From assembly GCA_046330435.1 (NCBI GenBank), contig JAXLST010000006.1:310001-374000 (forward strand): a stretch of 64,000 bases of DNA, given 5' to 3'. The stretch's first letter is position 1, and the number at the start of each line of letters is the position of its first letter. Shown piece by piece: positions 31,929 through 39,774 of the stretch. Both the position numbers and the translations under genes were made by a program. The notes under the pieces are model-generated. The model was not told the DNA's origin. It did not search any database and saw only the letters and a list, made by a program, of their open reading frames with translations. The stretch is from Ga0077560 sp046330435. GTDB taxonomy: Bacteria > Actinomycetota > Thermoleophilia > Miltoncostaeales > Miltoncostaeaceae.

Positions 31929-34343
31929 GTGACCGACCGCATCGCCGACCCCTGGGGGCCCCGCACCCCGTACCCCGACCCCGGCGGCCCGGCCGACTGG
32001 CCCGTCCGCGTCGACATGCAGCTGCAGGAGGGCCTGCGCGAGGAGGACGTGGACCGCTGGGTGCAGAGCGCGTCGGTACTGCACTCCAACGGCGACGGCC
32101 TGGACATCGCCGTCAAGGACGGGCGCATCGCCGGCGTGCGGGGACGCGCGGTGGACCGCGTGAACCACGGGCGCCTCGGGCCCAAGGACCTGTTCGGGTG
32201 GCGGGCGAACGACGACGCCGACCGGCTCACCGTCCCCCTGGTGCGCGAGGGCGGCCGGCTGGTGGAGAGCGACTGGGACACCGCGATGGGCCGCATCGTG
32301 GCCCGGTCCCGGGAGCTGCTGGACGGCCCCGGCGGCTGGGGCCGGTTCGGCTTCCACACCTCGGGGCAGCTCTTCCTGGAGGAGTACTACACGCTCGGCG
32401 TGATCGGGAAGGCCGGCATCGGCACCCCGCACATGGACGGCAACACGCGCCTGTGCACCGCCACGGCGGCCGCGGCGCTGAAGGCCTCGTTCGGCACGGA
32501 CGGCCAGCCCGGGTCCTACACCGACGTGGACCACTGCGACGCCATCGCCCTGTGGGGCCACAACGTCGCGGAGACCCAGGACGTGCTGTGGTCGCGCATG
32601 CTCGACCGGCGCGCGGGGGCGGTGCCGCCGCGGATGCTCGCCGTGGATCCGCGCTCCACCGCGGTGACCCGCGAGGCCGACGTCCACCTGGCCGTCCGCA
32701 ACGGCACGAACATGGCCCTCATGAACGGCCTCATCCGGGAGCTGCTGCGCCACGGGTGGGTCGACCGCGAGTACGTGGACGCCCACACGTTGGGCCTCGA
32801 CGAGCTCGAGCGGACCGTCGACCCGTACACGGTGCCCCGTGTCGCACGGATCTGCGACGTGCCGGAGCGCGGCATCGAGGACGCCGCGGAGCTGCTGGGC
32901 ACCTGCGACCGGCTCCTGTCCACGGTCCTGCAGGGCTTCTACCAGTCGCACCAGGCCACGGCGGCCTCGTGCCAGGTGAACAACATCCACCTGCTGCGCG
33001 GCATGATCGGCCGTCCGGGCGCCGGGATCTACCAGATGAACGGCCAGCCGACGGCCCAGAACACCCGGGAGACGGGGGCCGACGGCGACCTGCCGGGCTT
33101 CCGGAACTGGGACAACGCCGATCACATCCGCGAGCTCGCGGACCTGTGGAACGTCGACATGGACGTCATCCCGCACTGGGCGCCGCCGACCCACGCCATG
33201 CAGATCTGGCGGTACGCCGAGCAGGGCTCCATCGAGCTGCTGTGGATCTCGGCGACGAACCCGGCGGTGTCGCTGCCGGACCTGCCCCGCATCCGGTCCA
33301 TCCTGCGGCGCCCGGAGCTCATGGTGGTGGTGCAGGACATGTTCCTCACCGAGACCGCCCGGCTCGCGGACGTCGTGCTGCCGGCCGCCGGCTGGGGCGA
33401 GAAGACCGGCACCTTCACCAACGTGGACCGCACCGTCCACATCTCCGAGAAGGCGGTGGACCCGCCGGGCCAGGCGCGCGCCGACCTCGAGATCTTCCTG
33501 GACTTCGCGCGCCGCATGGACTTCCGGGACCGCGACGGCAACCCGCTGCCGTCGTGGAACGACCCGGAGTCGGCGTTCGAGGCGTGGAAGCGCTGCAGCC
33601 GCGGGCGCCCGTGCGACTACTCGGCCATGACCTACGACCGGCTGCGCGGCGGCGGCGGGATCCAGTGGCCGTGCACCGACGCGGCGCCGGGCGGCACGGA
33701 GCGGCTGTACACCGACGGGGTGTTCAACACGCACCCGGACGTGTGCGAGACCTACGGCCACGACCTCGCGACCGGCGCCGAGGTGGACGCCACCGAGTAC
33801 CGGGCGGCGCGCCCCGACGGGCGCGCGTTCCTGCGCACCGACGGGTACCGGCCGCCCCCCGAGGAGCCGTCGGACGACCGGCCGTTCCTGCTCACCACCG
33901 GCCGCACCGTCTACCACTTCCACACGCGCACCAAGACCGGCCGCGCGCCGGAGCTGCAGGACGCCGCGCCGTCGGTGTGGGTGGAGATGAACGCCGGCGA
34001 CGCGGAGGCGCTGGGGATCGAGGAGGGCGACGTGGTGCGGGTGTCGTCCGCGCGGGGCGCCATGCGGGGGCCCGTGCGCATCTCCGGCATCCGCCGGGGC
34101 GTCGTGTTCGTGCCGTTCCACTACGGCTACTGGGACCGCGCCGGCGGGTCGGGTCCGGCGGGCGGCGGGGGCACCGCCGCCAACGAGCTCACCGAGACGA
34201 TGTGGGACCCGGTCTCCAAGCAGCCGCTGTTCAAGGTCGCCGCGGTCGCGGTCGCGCTGGAGGCGCGCGGACGGGCACCCTCGCCGGCGCCCGACATCGG
34301 CGGCAGCGCGCGGGTCGCGGCGCACGCCGCCGTGGGGGGCTGA
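31929..34343 (+). CDS. Molybdopterin oxidoreductase lacking the N-terminal Fe-S cysteines
   Basis: An 804-residue protein of the DMSO-reductase/formate-dehydrogenase fold. Motifs include NGQPTAQNTRETGADGDLPG, ATNPAVSLPDLPRIR, VLPAAGWGEKTGTFTN and FLLTTGRTVYHFHTRTKTG. Cys176 in NTRLCTATA is the likely molybdenum ligand. The N-terminal Fe4S4 site of the family (C-x2-C-x3-C before SNG) is replaced: WVQSASVLHSNGDGLDI has Ser49, His52 and Asp56 instead of Cys. The start is GTG at 31929 with AGGAGG 6-7 bases before it. No electron-transfer subunit is adjacent; a helical protein and a YaaH-type transporter follow. Substrate unknown. Confidence 0.88.
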   Translation: MTDRIADPWGPRTPYPDPGGPADWPVRVDMQLQEGLREEDVDRWVQSASVLHSNGDGLDIAVKDGRIAGVRGRAVDRVNHGRLGPKDLFGWRANDDADRLTVPLVREGGRLVESDWDTAMGRIVARSRELLDGPGGWGRFGFHTSGQLFLEEYYTLGVIGKAGIGTPHMDGNTRLCTATAAAALKASFGTDGQPGSYTDVDHCDAIALWGHNVAETQDVLWSRMLDRRAGAVPPRMLAVDPRSTAVTREADVHLAVRNGTNMALMNGLIRELLRHGWVDREYVDAHTLGLDELERTVDPYTVPRVARICDVPERGIEDAAELLGTCDRLLSTVLQGFYQSHQATAASCQVNNIHLLRGMIGRPGAGIYQMNGQPTAQNTRETGADGDLPGFRNWDNADHIRELADLWNVDMDVIPHWAPPTHAMQIWRYAEQGSIELLWISATNPAVSLPDLPRIRSILRRPELMVVVQDMFLTETARLADVVLPAAGWGEKTGTFTNVDRTVHISEKAVDPPGQARADLEIFLDFARRMDFRDRDGNPLPSWNDPESAFEAWKRCSRGRPCDYSAMTYDRLRGGGGIQWPCTDAAPGGTERLYTDGVFNTHPDVCETYGHDLATGAEVDATEYRAARPDGRAFLRTDGYRPPPEEPSDDRPFLLTTGRTVYHFHTRTKTGRAPELQDAAPSVWVEMNAGDAEALGIEEGDVVRVSSARGAMRGPVRISGIRRGVVFVPFHYGYWDRAGGSGPAGGGGTAANELTETMWDPVSKQPLFKVAAVAVALEARGRAPSPAPDIGGSARVAAHAAVGG

Positions 34344-34346
34344 GCG

Positions 34347-34805
34347 ATGCATGTCGCCCACTACCTCGGCCTGCTGCACCGCAGCGAGCTGGACCTGGCG
34401 AAGGCCTTCGCCGAGGTCGCGACGGACCACCGGGAGGAGCCCGACGTCTTCCACGAGTGCCACCTGCTCGCGGCGCAGTGCGACGACCACGCCGAGCGGC
34501 TGCGCCCGTTCGCGGAACGCTACGGGGAGGAGGCCGACGACGAGCCCGACCGCCTGCACACCCAGTTGTTCACCGGTACCCGCTCCGGGGGCCTCGGCCT
34601 GCTGCGCGACCTCCACGACCTCTTCCTGATGGCCACCGAGTGCGACATCTCGTGGGTGGTGATCAAGCAGGCGGCGCTGGGCGCCCGCGACCGCGAGCTG
34701 CTGGAGGTGGTCGCCCGCTGCGAGGGCGAGACCGCGGTGCAGCTGAAGTGGTTGAGGACGCGCATGATGGTCGCCGCGCCCCAGGCGCTGGTCGTCGCCT
34801 CGTGA
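34347..34805 (+). CDS. Helical protein encoded between a molybdoenzyme and a YaaH transporter
   Basis: A 152-residue protein predicted to be a helical bundle. Glu and His residues recur in a ferritin-like spacing: LLHRSELDLAKAFAEV, HREEPDVFHECHLLAAQCDDHAERL and a C-terminal pair of helices with EVVARCEGETAVQLKWLRTRM. A ferritin-like or electron-carrier role is possible, but no family is recognised. The ATG at 34347 starts 3 bases after the molybdoenzyme stop, and its stop overlaps the transporter start. It is probably part of the same functional unit. Confidence 0.6.
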   Translation: MHVAHYLGLLHRSELDLAKAFAEVATDHREEPDVFHECHLLAAQCDDHAERLRPFAERYGEEADDEPDRLHTQLFTGTRSGGLGLLRDLHDLFLMATECDISWVVIKQAALGARDRELLEVVARCEGETAVQLKWLRTRMMVAAPQALVVAS

Positions 34806-35458
34806 CCGCGGCCCGCGTCGTCCTGCGCCCCATGGCGAACCCCCTCCCGCTGGGGTTCCTGGCGCTCGCCGGCGGCACGTTCACGGTCTCCGGGCTGCAG
34901 CTGGGCTGGGTGGAGACCGCGGAGTCCGCGTCGGTGGGCCTCATCCTCCTGGCGTTCGTGGTGCCGTTGCAGCTGGTGGCCTCGGTGCTGGGGTTCCTCG
35001 CCCGCGACCCGGCCACCGGCACGGGAATGGCGATCCTGGCCGGCACGTGGGGGAGCCTCGCCCTGGTCACCATCACCGGGGCGCCGGGCGCGACCAGCGA
35101 CGCGATGGGCCTCCTGCTGCTGGTGTCGGCCACGGCGATGGGCATGTGCTGCGCCGTGGCCGCACCGGTGAAGGTCGTGCCGGCGCTGGTGCTGGCCACG
35201 ACCACCCTGCGCTTCGCGGTGACCGGCGTGTACGAGCTCACCGGGTCGGGCGGCTGGAAGGACCTCGCGGGCTGGGTGGGCGTGGCGCTCGCCGCCGTGG
35301 CCGGGTACGCGGCCCTCGCCCTGCTGCTGGAGGACGGGCGCCGCGCGACGGTGCTGCCCGTCGGCCGCCGCGGCGCCGCCCGCGCGGCCATGGATCACGC
35401 GCCGCAGGACGCGGTGGCCCGCGTGTGGCGCGAGGCCGGGGTGCGGGACCAGCTCTAG
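34802..35458 (+). CDS. YaaH/SatP-family acetate/succinate-type transporter
   Basis: A 218-residue membrane protein with about six transmembrane segments. The opening MANPLPLGFLALAGGTFTVSGLQLGW matches the NPxPLG signature of the AceTr/YaaH family, which carries acetate, succinate or related small acids. It is co-operonic with the molybdoenzyme (start GTG at 34802 overlapping the previous stop as GTGA), so its substrate is probably linked to that enzyme. The C-terminal about 35 residues are a charged cytoplasmic tail. Confidence 0.8.
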   Translation: MTAARVVLRPMANPLPLGFLALAGGTFTVSGLQLGWVETAESASVGLILLAFVVPLQLVASVLGFLARDPATGTGMAILAGTWGSLALVTITGAPGATSDAMGLLLLVSATAMGMCCAVAAPVKVVPALVLATTTLRFAVTGVYELTGSGGWKDLAGWVGVALAAVAGYAALALLLEDGRRATVLPVGRRGAARAAMDHAPQDAVARVWREAGVRDQL

Positions 35459-35593
35459 CCCAGGGGGCGGGAAACCTGGGTGCCGGGAGGCCCCAACTTG
35501 GGTGGCCGCCCCCGCAGCGCGCGCCGGGGGCAGGAGGCGAGCCTGGGGATGCGCGGGAACGGTCCCGCGGCCCAACGAACAAGGAGCGCCCCC

Positions 35594-36412
35594 ATGGCAA
35601 CCACCGCAGGCCCCGACCTCGCCGCCGTCAAGGCCCGCCAGCAGGCGACCTGGGCGAGCGGCGACTTCTCGGTCGTCGGCGGCCGCATCGCCGTCACCGC
35701 CGAGCGCCTCGTCGACGCCGCCGATCTGCGCGCCGGCTGGCGGGTGCTGGACGTCGCCACCGGCAGCGGCAACGCCGCCCTCGCCGCCGCCCGCCTGGGC
35801 TGCGACGTGACCGGCGTCGACTACGTGCCCGCGCTGCTGGAGCGCGGCAGGGAGCGCGCGCGGGCCGAGCGCCTGGGCGTGGACTTCGTCGAGGGCGACG
35901 CCGAGGCCCTGCCGTTCATGACCGGCACCTTCGAGGCGGTGGTCTCGATCTTCGGGTGCATGTTCGCGCCCGACCAGTCGCGCACCGCCGCCGAGCTGCG
36001 CCGCGTCGTGCGCCCGGGTGGCCGCATCGCGCTGGCCTGCTGGACGCCGGACGGCTTCATCGGCGACATGTTCCGCGTGATGAGCGCGCACGTGCCGCCG
36101 CCCGCGGGCGTGGCGCCGCCGGTGCTGTGGGGCGTCGAGGACCACGTGCGGCTGCTGTTCGGCAGGACGCTGGCGGGCATCACGGCCAGGGAGGAGACCT
36201 TCACGTTCCGCTACGCCTCCCCGGAGGCGCTGGTGGCCGAGTTCCGCGCCACCTATGGGCCCACGGTCCGTGCGTTCGCCGCCCTGGACGACGCCGGCCG
36301 CGACGCCCTGCAGGCCGACCTGGTGGACCTGTGCCGCCGGTGGGACCGGCTCGGCGACGGGGCGACGGCGATCCCGGCGACCTACCTGCAGGTCACGGGG
36401 GACGCCGCCTGA
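35594..36412 (+). CDS. Class I SAM-dependent methyltransferase (UbiE-like)
   Basis: A 272-residue enzyme. Motif I is VLDVATGSGNAALAAARLGCDVTGVDYVP, followed by the acidic strand and FVEGDAEALPFMTGTFEAVVS and the post-motif LRRVVRPGGRIALACW. Substrate unknown. AAGGAG lies just upstream of the ATG at 35594. Its 3' end overlaps the convergent vapC gene by 20 bp. Confidence 0.85.
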   Translation: MATTAGPDLAAVKARQQATWASGDFSVVGGRIAVTAERLVDAADLRAGWRVLDVATGSGNAALAAARLGCDVTGVDYVPALLERGRERARAERLGVDFVEGDAEALPFMTGTFEAVVSIFGCMFAPDQSRTAAELRRVVRPGGRIALACWTPDGFIGDMFRVMSAHVPPPAGVAPPVLWGVEDHVRLLFGRTLAGITAREETFTFRYASPEALVAEFRATYGPTVRAFAALDDAGRDALQADLVDLCRRWDRLGDGATAIPATYLQVTGDAA

Positions 36413-36809
36413 GCTCGGGCGTGGCGATCGCACAGCGCGTGCCGGGAGCCGCCAGGATGCGGCGGTCCAGCGTCACCAGGGTCGCGGCGAGCAGTTCGGC
36501 GAGCGCGACGTACGACGCGTCGTGGGCGTCGAGGACCGGACGCAGCTCCCGGACGCGCTCCGCCAGGAGGCGGTGCGGCCAGAGCTCGACGGCGAGGTCC
36601 AGCAGGTCCCCGTGGGCCTGCGCCGCCTGGTCCGCGCTCACGACGCCCGCCGCCTCCTGACGCCGGATGATCTCGGCGGCCTCGAAGGGCAGCAGCGCCG
36701 GCGCCCGGAGGGGGGCGCCGCGCATGGCCCGGGCCGCCCACGCGCCGTCGGGCCCGCCGTCCAGCAGCATGGCGACGACCGTGGAGGCGTCGCAGACCAC
36801 CGGCGTCAC
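36393..36809 (-). CDS. vapC: VapC-type PIN-domain toxin
   Basis: A 138-residue PIN-domain protein. The acidic core begins VVCDASTVVAMLLDGG (Asp at residue 6), with an acidic cluster in FEAAEII and DAHDASYVALAELLAATLVTLDRRI at the C-terminus. PIN domains of this type cleave RNA. The start is GTG at 36809, overlapping the antitoxin stop (GTGA). Its 3' end runs into the convergent methyltransferase gene. Confidence 0.85.
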   Translation of the reverse strand: MTPVVCDASTVVAMLLDGGPDGAWAARAMRGAPLRAPALLPFEAAEIIRRQEAAGVVSADQAAQAHGDLLDLAVELWPHRLLAERVRELRPVLDAHDASYVALAELLAATLVTLDRRILAAPGTRCAIATPELRRRPP

Positions 36810-37042
36810 GTGCGGCCGGCGTCTCGGGCGGCGAGGATCGCCGCGGCGTCGACGCGGCCGCCCGTGACCGCGACGCGCGCCCGCGCCCGGGCGATGACGT
36901 CGTCCACGGGGGGATGCTCGACGGCGGACGCGAGCAGCGCCTGCAGGTACTCCTGCAGCGAGCGCCCCGACCGCGCCGCACGGGCGGCGAGCTCGTCGCG
37001 GACCTCCCGGGGGACGTCCCTGATGGTGATGGCCACCGTCAT
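36806..37042 (-). CDS. vapB: VapB/FitA-type ribbon-helix-helix antitoxin
   Basis: A 78-residue protein. The N-terminal ribbon MTVAITIRDVPREVRDELAARAARSGRSLQEYLQALL is the ribbon-helix-helix DNA-binding part of FitA-like antitoxins; the C-terminal 30 residues would cover the toxin active site. Such antitoxins repress their own operon. A perfect inverted repeat (37057-37076) lies 15 bp upstream as a likely operator. It is coupled to vapC by a 4-bp overlap. Confidence 0.85.
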   Translation of the reverse strand: MTVAITIRDVPREVRDELAARAARSGRSLQEYLQALLASAVEHPPVDDVIARARARVAVTGGRVDAAAILAARDAGRT

Positions 37043-37056
37043 GCCTGCATTTCAGC

Positions 37057-37076
37057 TGCACTTGTGCGGAAGTGCA
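37057..37076. promoter_or_regulatory. Likely VapBC operator
   Basis: TGCACTT-GTGCGG-AAGTGCA is a perfect 7-bp inverted repeat with a 6-base spacer, 15 bp upstream of the vapB start. TGCA is repeated just before it. The position matches an autoregulatory antitoxin operator. Confidence 0.55.
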
Positions 37077-37230
37077 AGCTCCTGGCCGCTGCCCCCGCCG
37101 CGGCCGGCCCGCGGGAGTTCACGGAAACCACACACGTGACGGGGAATCACCCGGTCCGGCATGGCGTCCTTCCGAGATGCCGCCGCCCTCCGGGCCGCGG
37201 TCATGACAACCCCGAGAGGAAGGGAATCCC

Positions 37231-38094
37231 ATGTCTCGATCGATCCGCAGGCGCGTACTCGCCGCACTCGCCGCGGCCGCGGCACTCGCCGCGATCGCAC
37301 CCGCCGCCCAGGCCGCGATGGTGGACGAGGACACGCTGACGCTCGGTACCGGCAGCTTCACGTTCCGGTCCGGCCACCTGTTCTGGCATCACAACGCCGG
37401 CATCTACGACACGTACCTCACCGGCGACATGCGCATCGACGACGCCAACGGCTCCTGCGCCCGCATGCGCCTCGTCTACTTCGACGACGGCGAGGAGCTG
37501 ACCACCAGGTACGGCGGCACCGTGTGCGCCGAGGACGGGAAGGCCCACACGTACCACGTGAGCCTCAACCCGTACTCCAGCCCCCGCATCGACCTGGTGA
37601 AGGTGTCGCTGCAGAAGCAGACGGCCCGCGCGGGATGGACCACGGTGGAGTCCAAGTACTTCGGACCCGACTTCACCGCCGACAAGGTGCGCCTGACCTC
37701 CGACGGCGTGGACTTCGGCGACGGCACCTGGGGCATCGGCTCGCCGCTGGGCTCCGGCCGCATGGCGTGGGTGAGGAAGGAGGACGGCATGATCACCCCC
37801 CGCCTCACCGGCGGGCTGTTCCTGAACAACATGGGCGGGACGTGCGCCCGGATGCTCATGACCTACGTGGACGCCGGCGGCGGCGAGATCGCGACCGAGC
37901 ACGGAGGGTCGGTCTGCTCCCCCGACAACGCCAGGCACCGATGGGACATCGACCTCGATCCCTTCAGCTCGACGCGCATCGACTCGGTCGTCGTGGCCAT
38001 GCAGACGCAGGCCACCAACGGCACGTGGCACACGATCGACACGTGGTGGCCCGGGACCCCCGCCCAGCAGGTCTTCAAGGCCGAGCGGGAGTGA
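37231..38094 (+). CDS. Secreted protein with two homologous domains
   Basis: A 287-residue protein with a signal peptide (VLAALAAAAALAAIAPAAQAAM, cleavage near residue 28). The rest is an internal duplication: the first half has GSCARMRLVYFDDGEELTTRYGGTVC and SLNPYSSPRIDLVKVSLQKQ, and the second half repeats GTCARMLMTYVDAGGGEIATEHGGSVC and DLDPFSSTRIDSVVVAMQTQ. Two Cys per copy are conserved, probably as a disulfide. It is all-beta and extracellular by inference, of unknown function. GAGGAAGGGA lies upstream of the ATG. Confidence 0.75.
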   Translation: MSRSIRRRVLAALAAAAALAAIAPAAQAAMVDEDTLTLGTGSFTFRSGHLFWHHNAGIYDTYLTGDMRIDDANGSCARMRLVYFDDGEELTTRYGGTVCAEDGKAHTYHVSLNPYSSPRIDLVKVSLQKQTARAGWTTVESKYFGPDFTADKVRLTSDGVDFGDGTWGIGSPLGSGRMAWVRKEDGMITPRLTGGLFLNNMGGTCARMLMTYVDAGGGEIATEHGGSVCSPDNARHRWDIDLDPFSSTRIDSVVVAMQTQATNGTWHTIDTWWPGTPAQQVFKAERE

Positions 38095-38106
38095 GGTCCC
38101 GCGGGC

Positions 38107-38145
38107 GTCCCCGGTCCCGCCGCGCGTTCACGCGGGACCGGGGAC
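38107..38145. terminator. Strong bidirectional stem-loop
   Basis: A perfect 14-bp stem (38107-38120 with 38132-38145) with an 11-base loop sits between the stops of the secreted-protein gene (+) and wrbA (-). This is the strongest terminator candidate in the window. Confidence 0.7.
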
Positions 38146-38156
38146 ACCGGCCGCGC

Positions 38157-38762
38157 TCAGGCGGTGAGCTTCGCCGCGATCTCGGCGAGGCGGCGGCCCT
38201 GGTAGCGGGCCGCGGCGACGATCTCATCCGGCAGGGCGTCGGCGACGGCCTGGCCGGTGATGAACGAGGTGCCGTACGGGTTGCCGCCACTGGCGAACAG
38301 CAGCGGGTCGGTGTAGCCGGGGCCCACGATCACGGCACCCCAGTGGTAGAAGACGTTGTTGAGCGCCAGGATCGTCGACTCCTGGCCCCCGTGGCGGTTC
38401 ATCGCCGACGTGAAGCTGGTGGCCGCCTTGTTCGCGAGCTTGCCCTCCGCCCACACGGGCCCGAGGGTGTCGATGAACTGCTTGAGCTGCGCCGCGGGCG
38501 TGCCGAACCGGGTGGGCGTCCCCAGGGCGTAGCCGTCGGCCCACACCAGGTCGTCCGGGGTGGCCACCTCGACGGTGTCGCGGACCGCGTCGGCGTGGGC
38601 CGCCCACGCCTCCTGGCCCCGCACGACCGACTCGGGCGCCAGCTCGGCGACCCGGCGCAGGCGGACCTCGGCACCGGCCTCCAGAGCGCCCTCGGCGACG
38701 GCGGTCGCCAGCTTGTGCACGTGCCCGGTGGACGAGTAGTAGACGACGGCGATGCGCGGCAT
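38157..38762 (-). CDS. wrbA: WrbA-type NAD(P)H:quinone oxidoreductase
   Basis: A 201-residue flavodoxin-like protein. The N-terminus is PRIAVVYYSSTGHVHKLATAV, with the phosphate-binding loop after YY. Further signatures are YALGTPTRFGTPAAQLKQFIDTLGPVW and NKAATSFTSAMNRHGGQESTIL. It reduces quinones by two electrons and is FMN-dependent. The start is ATG at 38762, with AAGGAACGG upstream. A short inverted repeat at 38842-38855 may be an operator. Confidence 0.9.
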   Translation of the reverse strand: MPRIAVVYYSSTGHVHKLATAVAEGALEAGAEVRLRRVAELAPESVVRGQEAWAAHADAVRDTVEVATPDDLVWADGYALGTPTRFGTPAAQLKQFIDTLGPVWAEGKLANKAATSFTSAMNRHGGQESTILALNNVFYHWGAVIVGPGYTDPLLFASGGNPYGTSFITGQAVADALPDEIVAAARYQGRRLAEIAAKLTA

Positions 38763-38841
38763 GTTCCGTTCCTTGCGGTCGGGGATGGGTTCCTGTGGCG
38801 CGGCCCTGTTCAGTGCGCCGCGAGACCGTAGATGAAACATG

Positions 38842-38855
38842 CTTGCGCATGCAAG
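38842..38855. promoter_or_regulatory. Inverted repeat upstream of wrbA
   Basis: CTTGC and GCAAG form a 5-bp inverted repeat around GCAT in an AT-rich patch about 80 bases upstream of the wrbA start. Possible repressor site of a quinone/redox-responsive regulator. Confidence 0.35.
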
Positions 38856-38929
38856 TGACATCGGTGCGGTCCGACCCAGCCGCGCCCTGGACCGCGGCGA
38901 TGCCGCGGCCGGGCGTCAGCGGGCGGGGA

Positions 38930-39052
38930 TCACGGCGACGGCCGGGCCGGACCGGCGTCCTCGTCGCCGTCCTCGTCCGGAAGGGGCGGCTGCCCGGAGG
39001 TCTGGGTGGTCTGCCCGCTCTCGTCCTCGCGGGGGTCCCGGGTGGGGTCCAT
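38930..39052 (-). CDS. Short acidic protein, 40 residues
   Basis: A 40-residue, Asp/Glu/Pro-rich ORF (MDPTRDPREDESGQTTQ... ending DEDAGPARPSP). GGAGG sits 5 bases upstream of the ATG at 39052, which is the best Shine-Dalgarno in this gap. No family is recognised. It could also be part of the untranslated leader region; it is the main content of the 38763-39184 gap apart from the wrbA upstream repeat. Confidence 0.4.
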   Translation of the reverse strand: MDPTRDPREDESGQTTQTSGQPPLPDEDGDEDAGPARPSP

Positions 39053-39184
39053 GGCGTCCTCCGTCCGTTTTCCGGGCGACTACCCGTGCAGGTGCGCCCG
39101 GGAACCGGTCCCGGGGTGAGGCGGGCCCGGACGGGGTACGGCGGGTGGAACACACGACCCCCGCCACGGGATGAGGAGGAACGG

Positions 39185-39349
39185 ATGCTCGCACTGCTGG
39201 TGGTCCTCGCGCTCGCGATCCTGATCTTCGGGATCGTCGGCGTGATCAAGATCGCGGCGTGGCTCGCGCTCTTCATCGTGCTCGGCGTCGTCCTGCTCGC
39301 CGTGCTGGGCGCCGGCCGGCTGCGCGGCCGCGGCGGCAGGACCGTGTGA
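39185..39349 (+). CDS. Small single-pass or hairpin membrane protein
   Basis: A 54-residue protein: hydrophobic MLALLVVLALAILIFGIVGVI and AAWLALFIVLGVVLLAVLGA, then a basic tail (RLRGRGGRTV). GAGGAGG precedes the ATG. This resembles YtxH/phage-shock-like small hydrophobic proteins found widely in bacteria, but no clear family assignment is possible. Confidence 0.6.
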   Translation: MLALLVVLALAILIFGIVGVIKIAAWLALFIVLGVVLLAVLGAGRLRGRGGRTV

Positions 39350-39371
39350 CGGCGGTCCCGCCCGGGCGAGG

Positions 39372-39444
39372 TGGAGGATGACGGGATCGAACCGACGACC
39401 TCCTGCTTGCAAAGCAGGCGCTCTCCCAGCTGAGCTAATCCCCC
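39372..39444 (-). tRNA. tRNA-Ala(TGC)
   Basis: A 73-nt cloverleaf read on the minus strand. The acceptor stem GGGGGAT pairs with ATCCTCC (one G-T wobble). D-arm: AGCTCAGCTGGGAGAGC. Anticodon stem-loop: CCTGCTTTGCAAGCAGG, with the loop TTTGCAA giving anticodon TGC. T-arm: GTCGGTTCGATCCCG. The discriminator is A. CCA is not encoded (ACCT follows). Confidence 0.95.
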
Positions 39445-39499
39445 GCGCGGCGCCTAGGGTAGCATCGCGCCGACCTGCGATCGGACACCGGGGACCGGC

Positions 39500-39763
39500 A
39501 TGGCGAAGCGGATGGAGGGCGAGGACCCGTACGCGTTCCTCGACCGCCTGCTCGAGGAGCAGCAGATGAAGCACTTCGAGCTCGCGGGGCTCGTCGGCGA
39601 GTACCGCAACCACTTCGCCGACATGGAGGAGCGCGCGACCCAGGACGCCGTCAACCTCGCCCGCGGCCTGCCCGGTGCCAAGTACCGGGTCAACGCGAAG
39701 TACATCGAGGAGAACTGGCTCGTGTTCGAGGCCGAGCTGAAGCGGATGTTCCCCCGGGACTGA
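39500..39763 (+). CDS. Hypothetical protein, 87 residues
   Basis: A small protein of unknown function, mostly helical and Glu-rich: DPYAFLDRLLEEQQMKHFELAGLVGEYRNHF and GAKYRVNAKYIEENWLVFEAELKRMF. The ATG at 39500 is preceded by GGGGACCGG; no strong Shine-Dalgarno. The frame is clean and ends at the palindrome over 39753-39774, tail-to-tail with the epimerase gene. Confidence 0.65.
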   Translation: MAKRMEGEDPYAFLDRLLEEQQMKHFELAGLVGEYRNHFADMEERATQDAVNLARGLPGAKYRVNAKYIEENWLVFEAELKRMFPRD

Positions 39764-39774
39764 TCAGTCCCGGG
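39753..39774. other. 22-bp perfect palindrome spanning both stop codons
   Basis: CCCGGGACTGATCAGTCCCGGG is a perfect inverted repeat. The plus-strand gene stops at TGA 39761-39763 and the minus-strand epimerase at 39764-39766, both ending in ...RD-stop. It may act as a shared terminator for two convergent genes. Confidence 0.55.

Noticed and set aside
31554..34616. Very long minus-strand open frame opposite the molybdoenzyme
   Set aside because: It is an antisense shadow created by high GC; it has arginine- and alanine-rich low-complexity sequence and no family signature, while the plus strand encodes a clear molybdoenzyme.
31895..35458. Plus-strand open frame of more than 1100 codons in another frame of the molybdoenzyme operon
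   Set aside because: It is Arg/Pro/Gly-rich in the molybdoenzyme part and becomes sensible only where it joins the YaaH-type transporter frame, which has its own GTG start at 34802.
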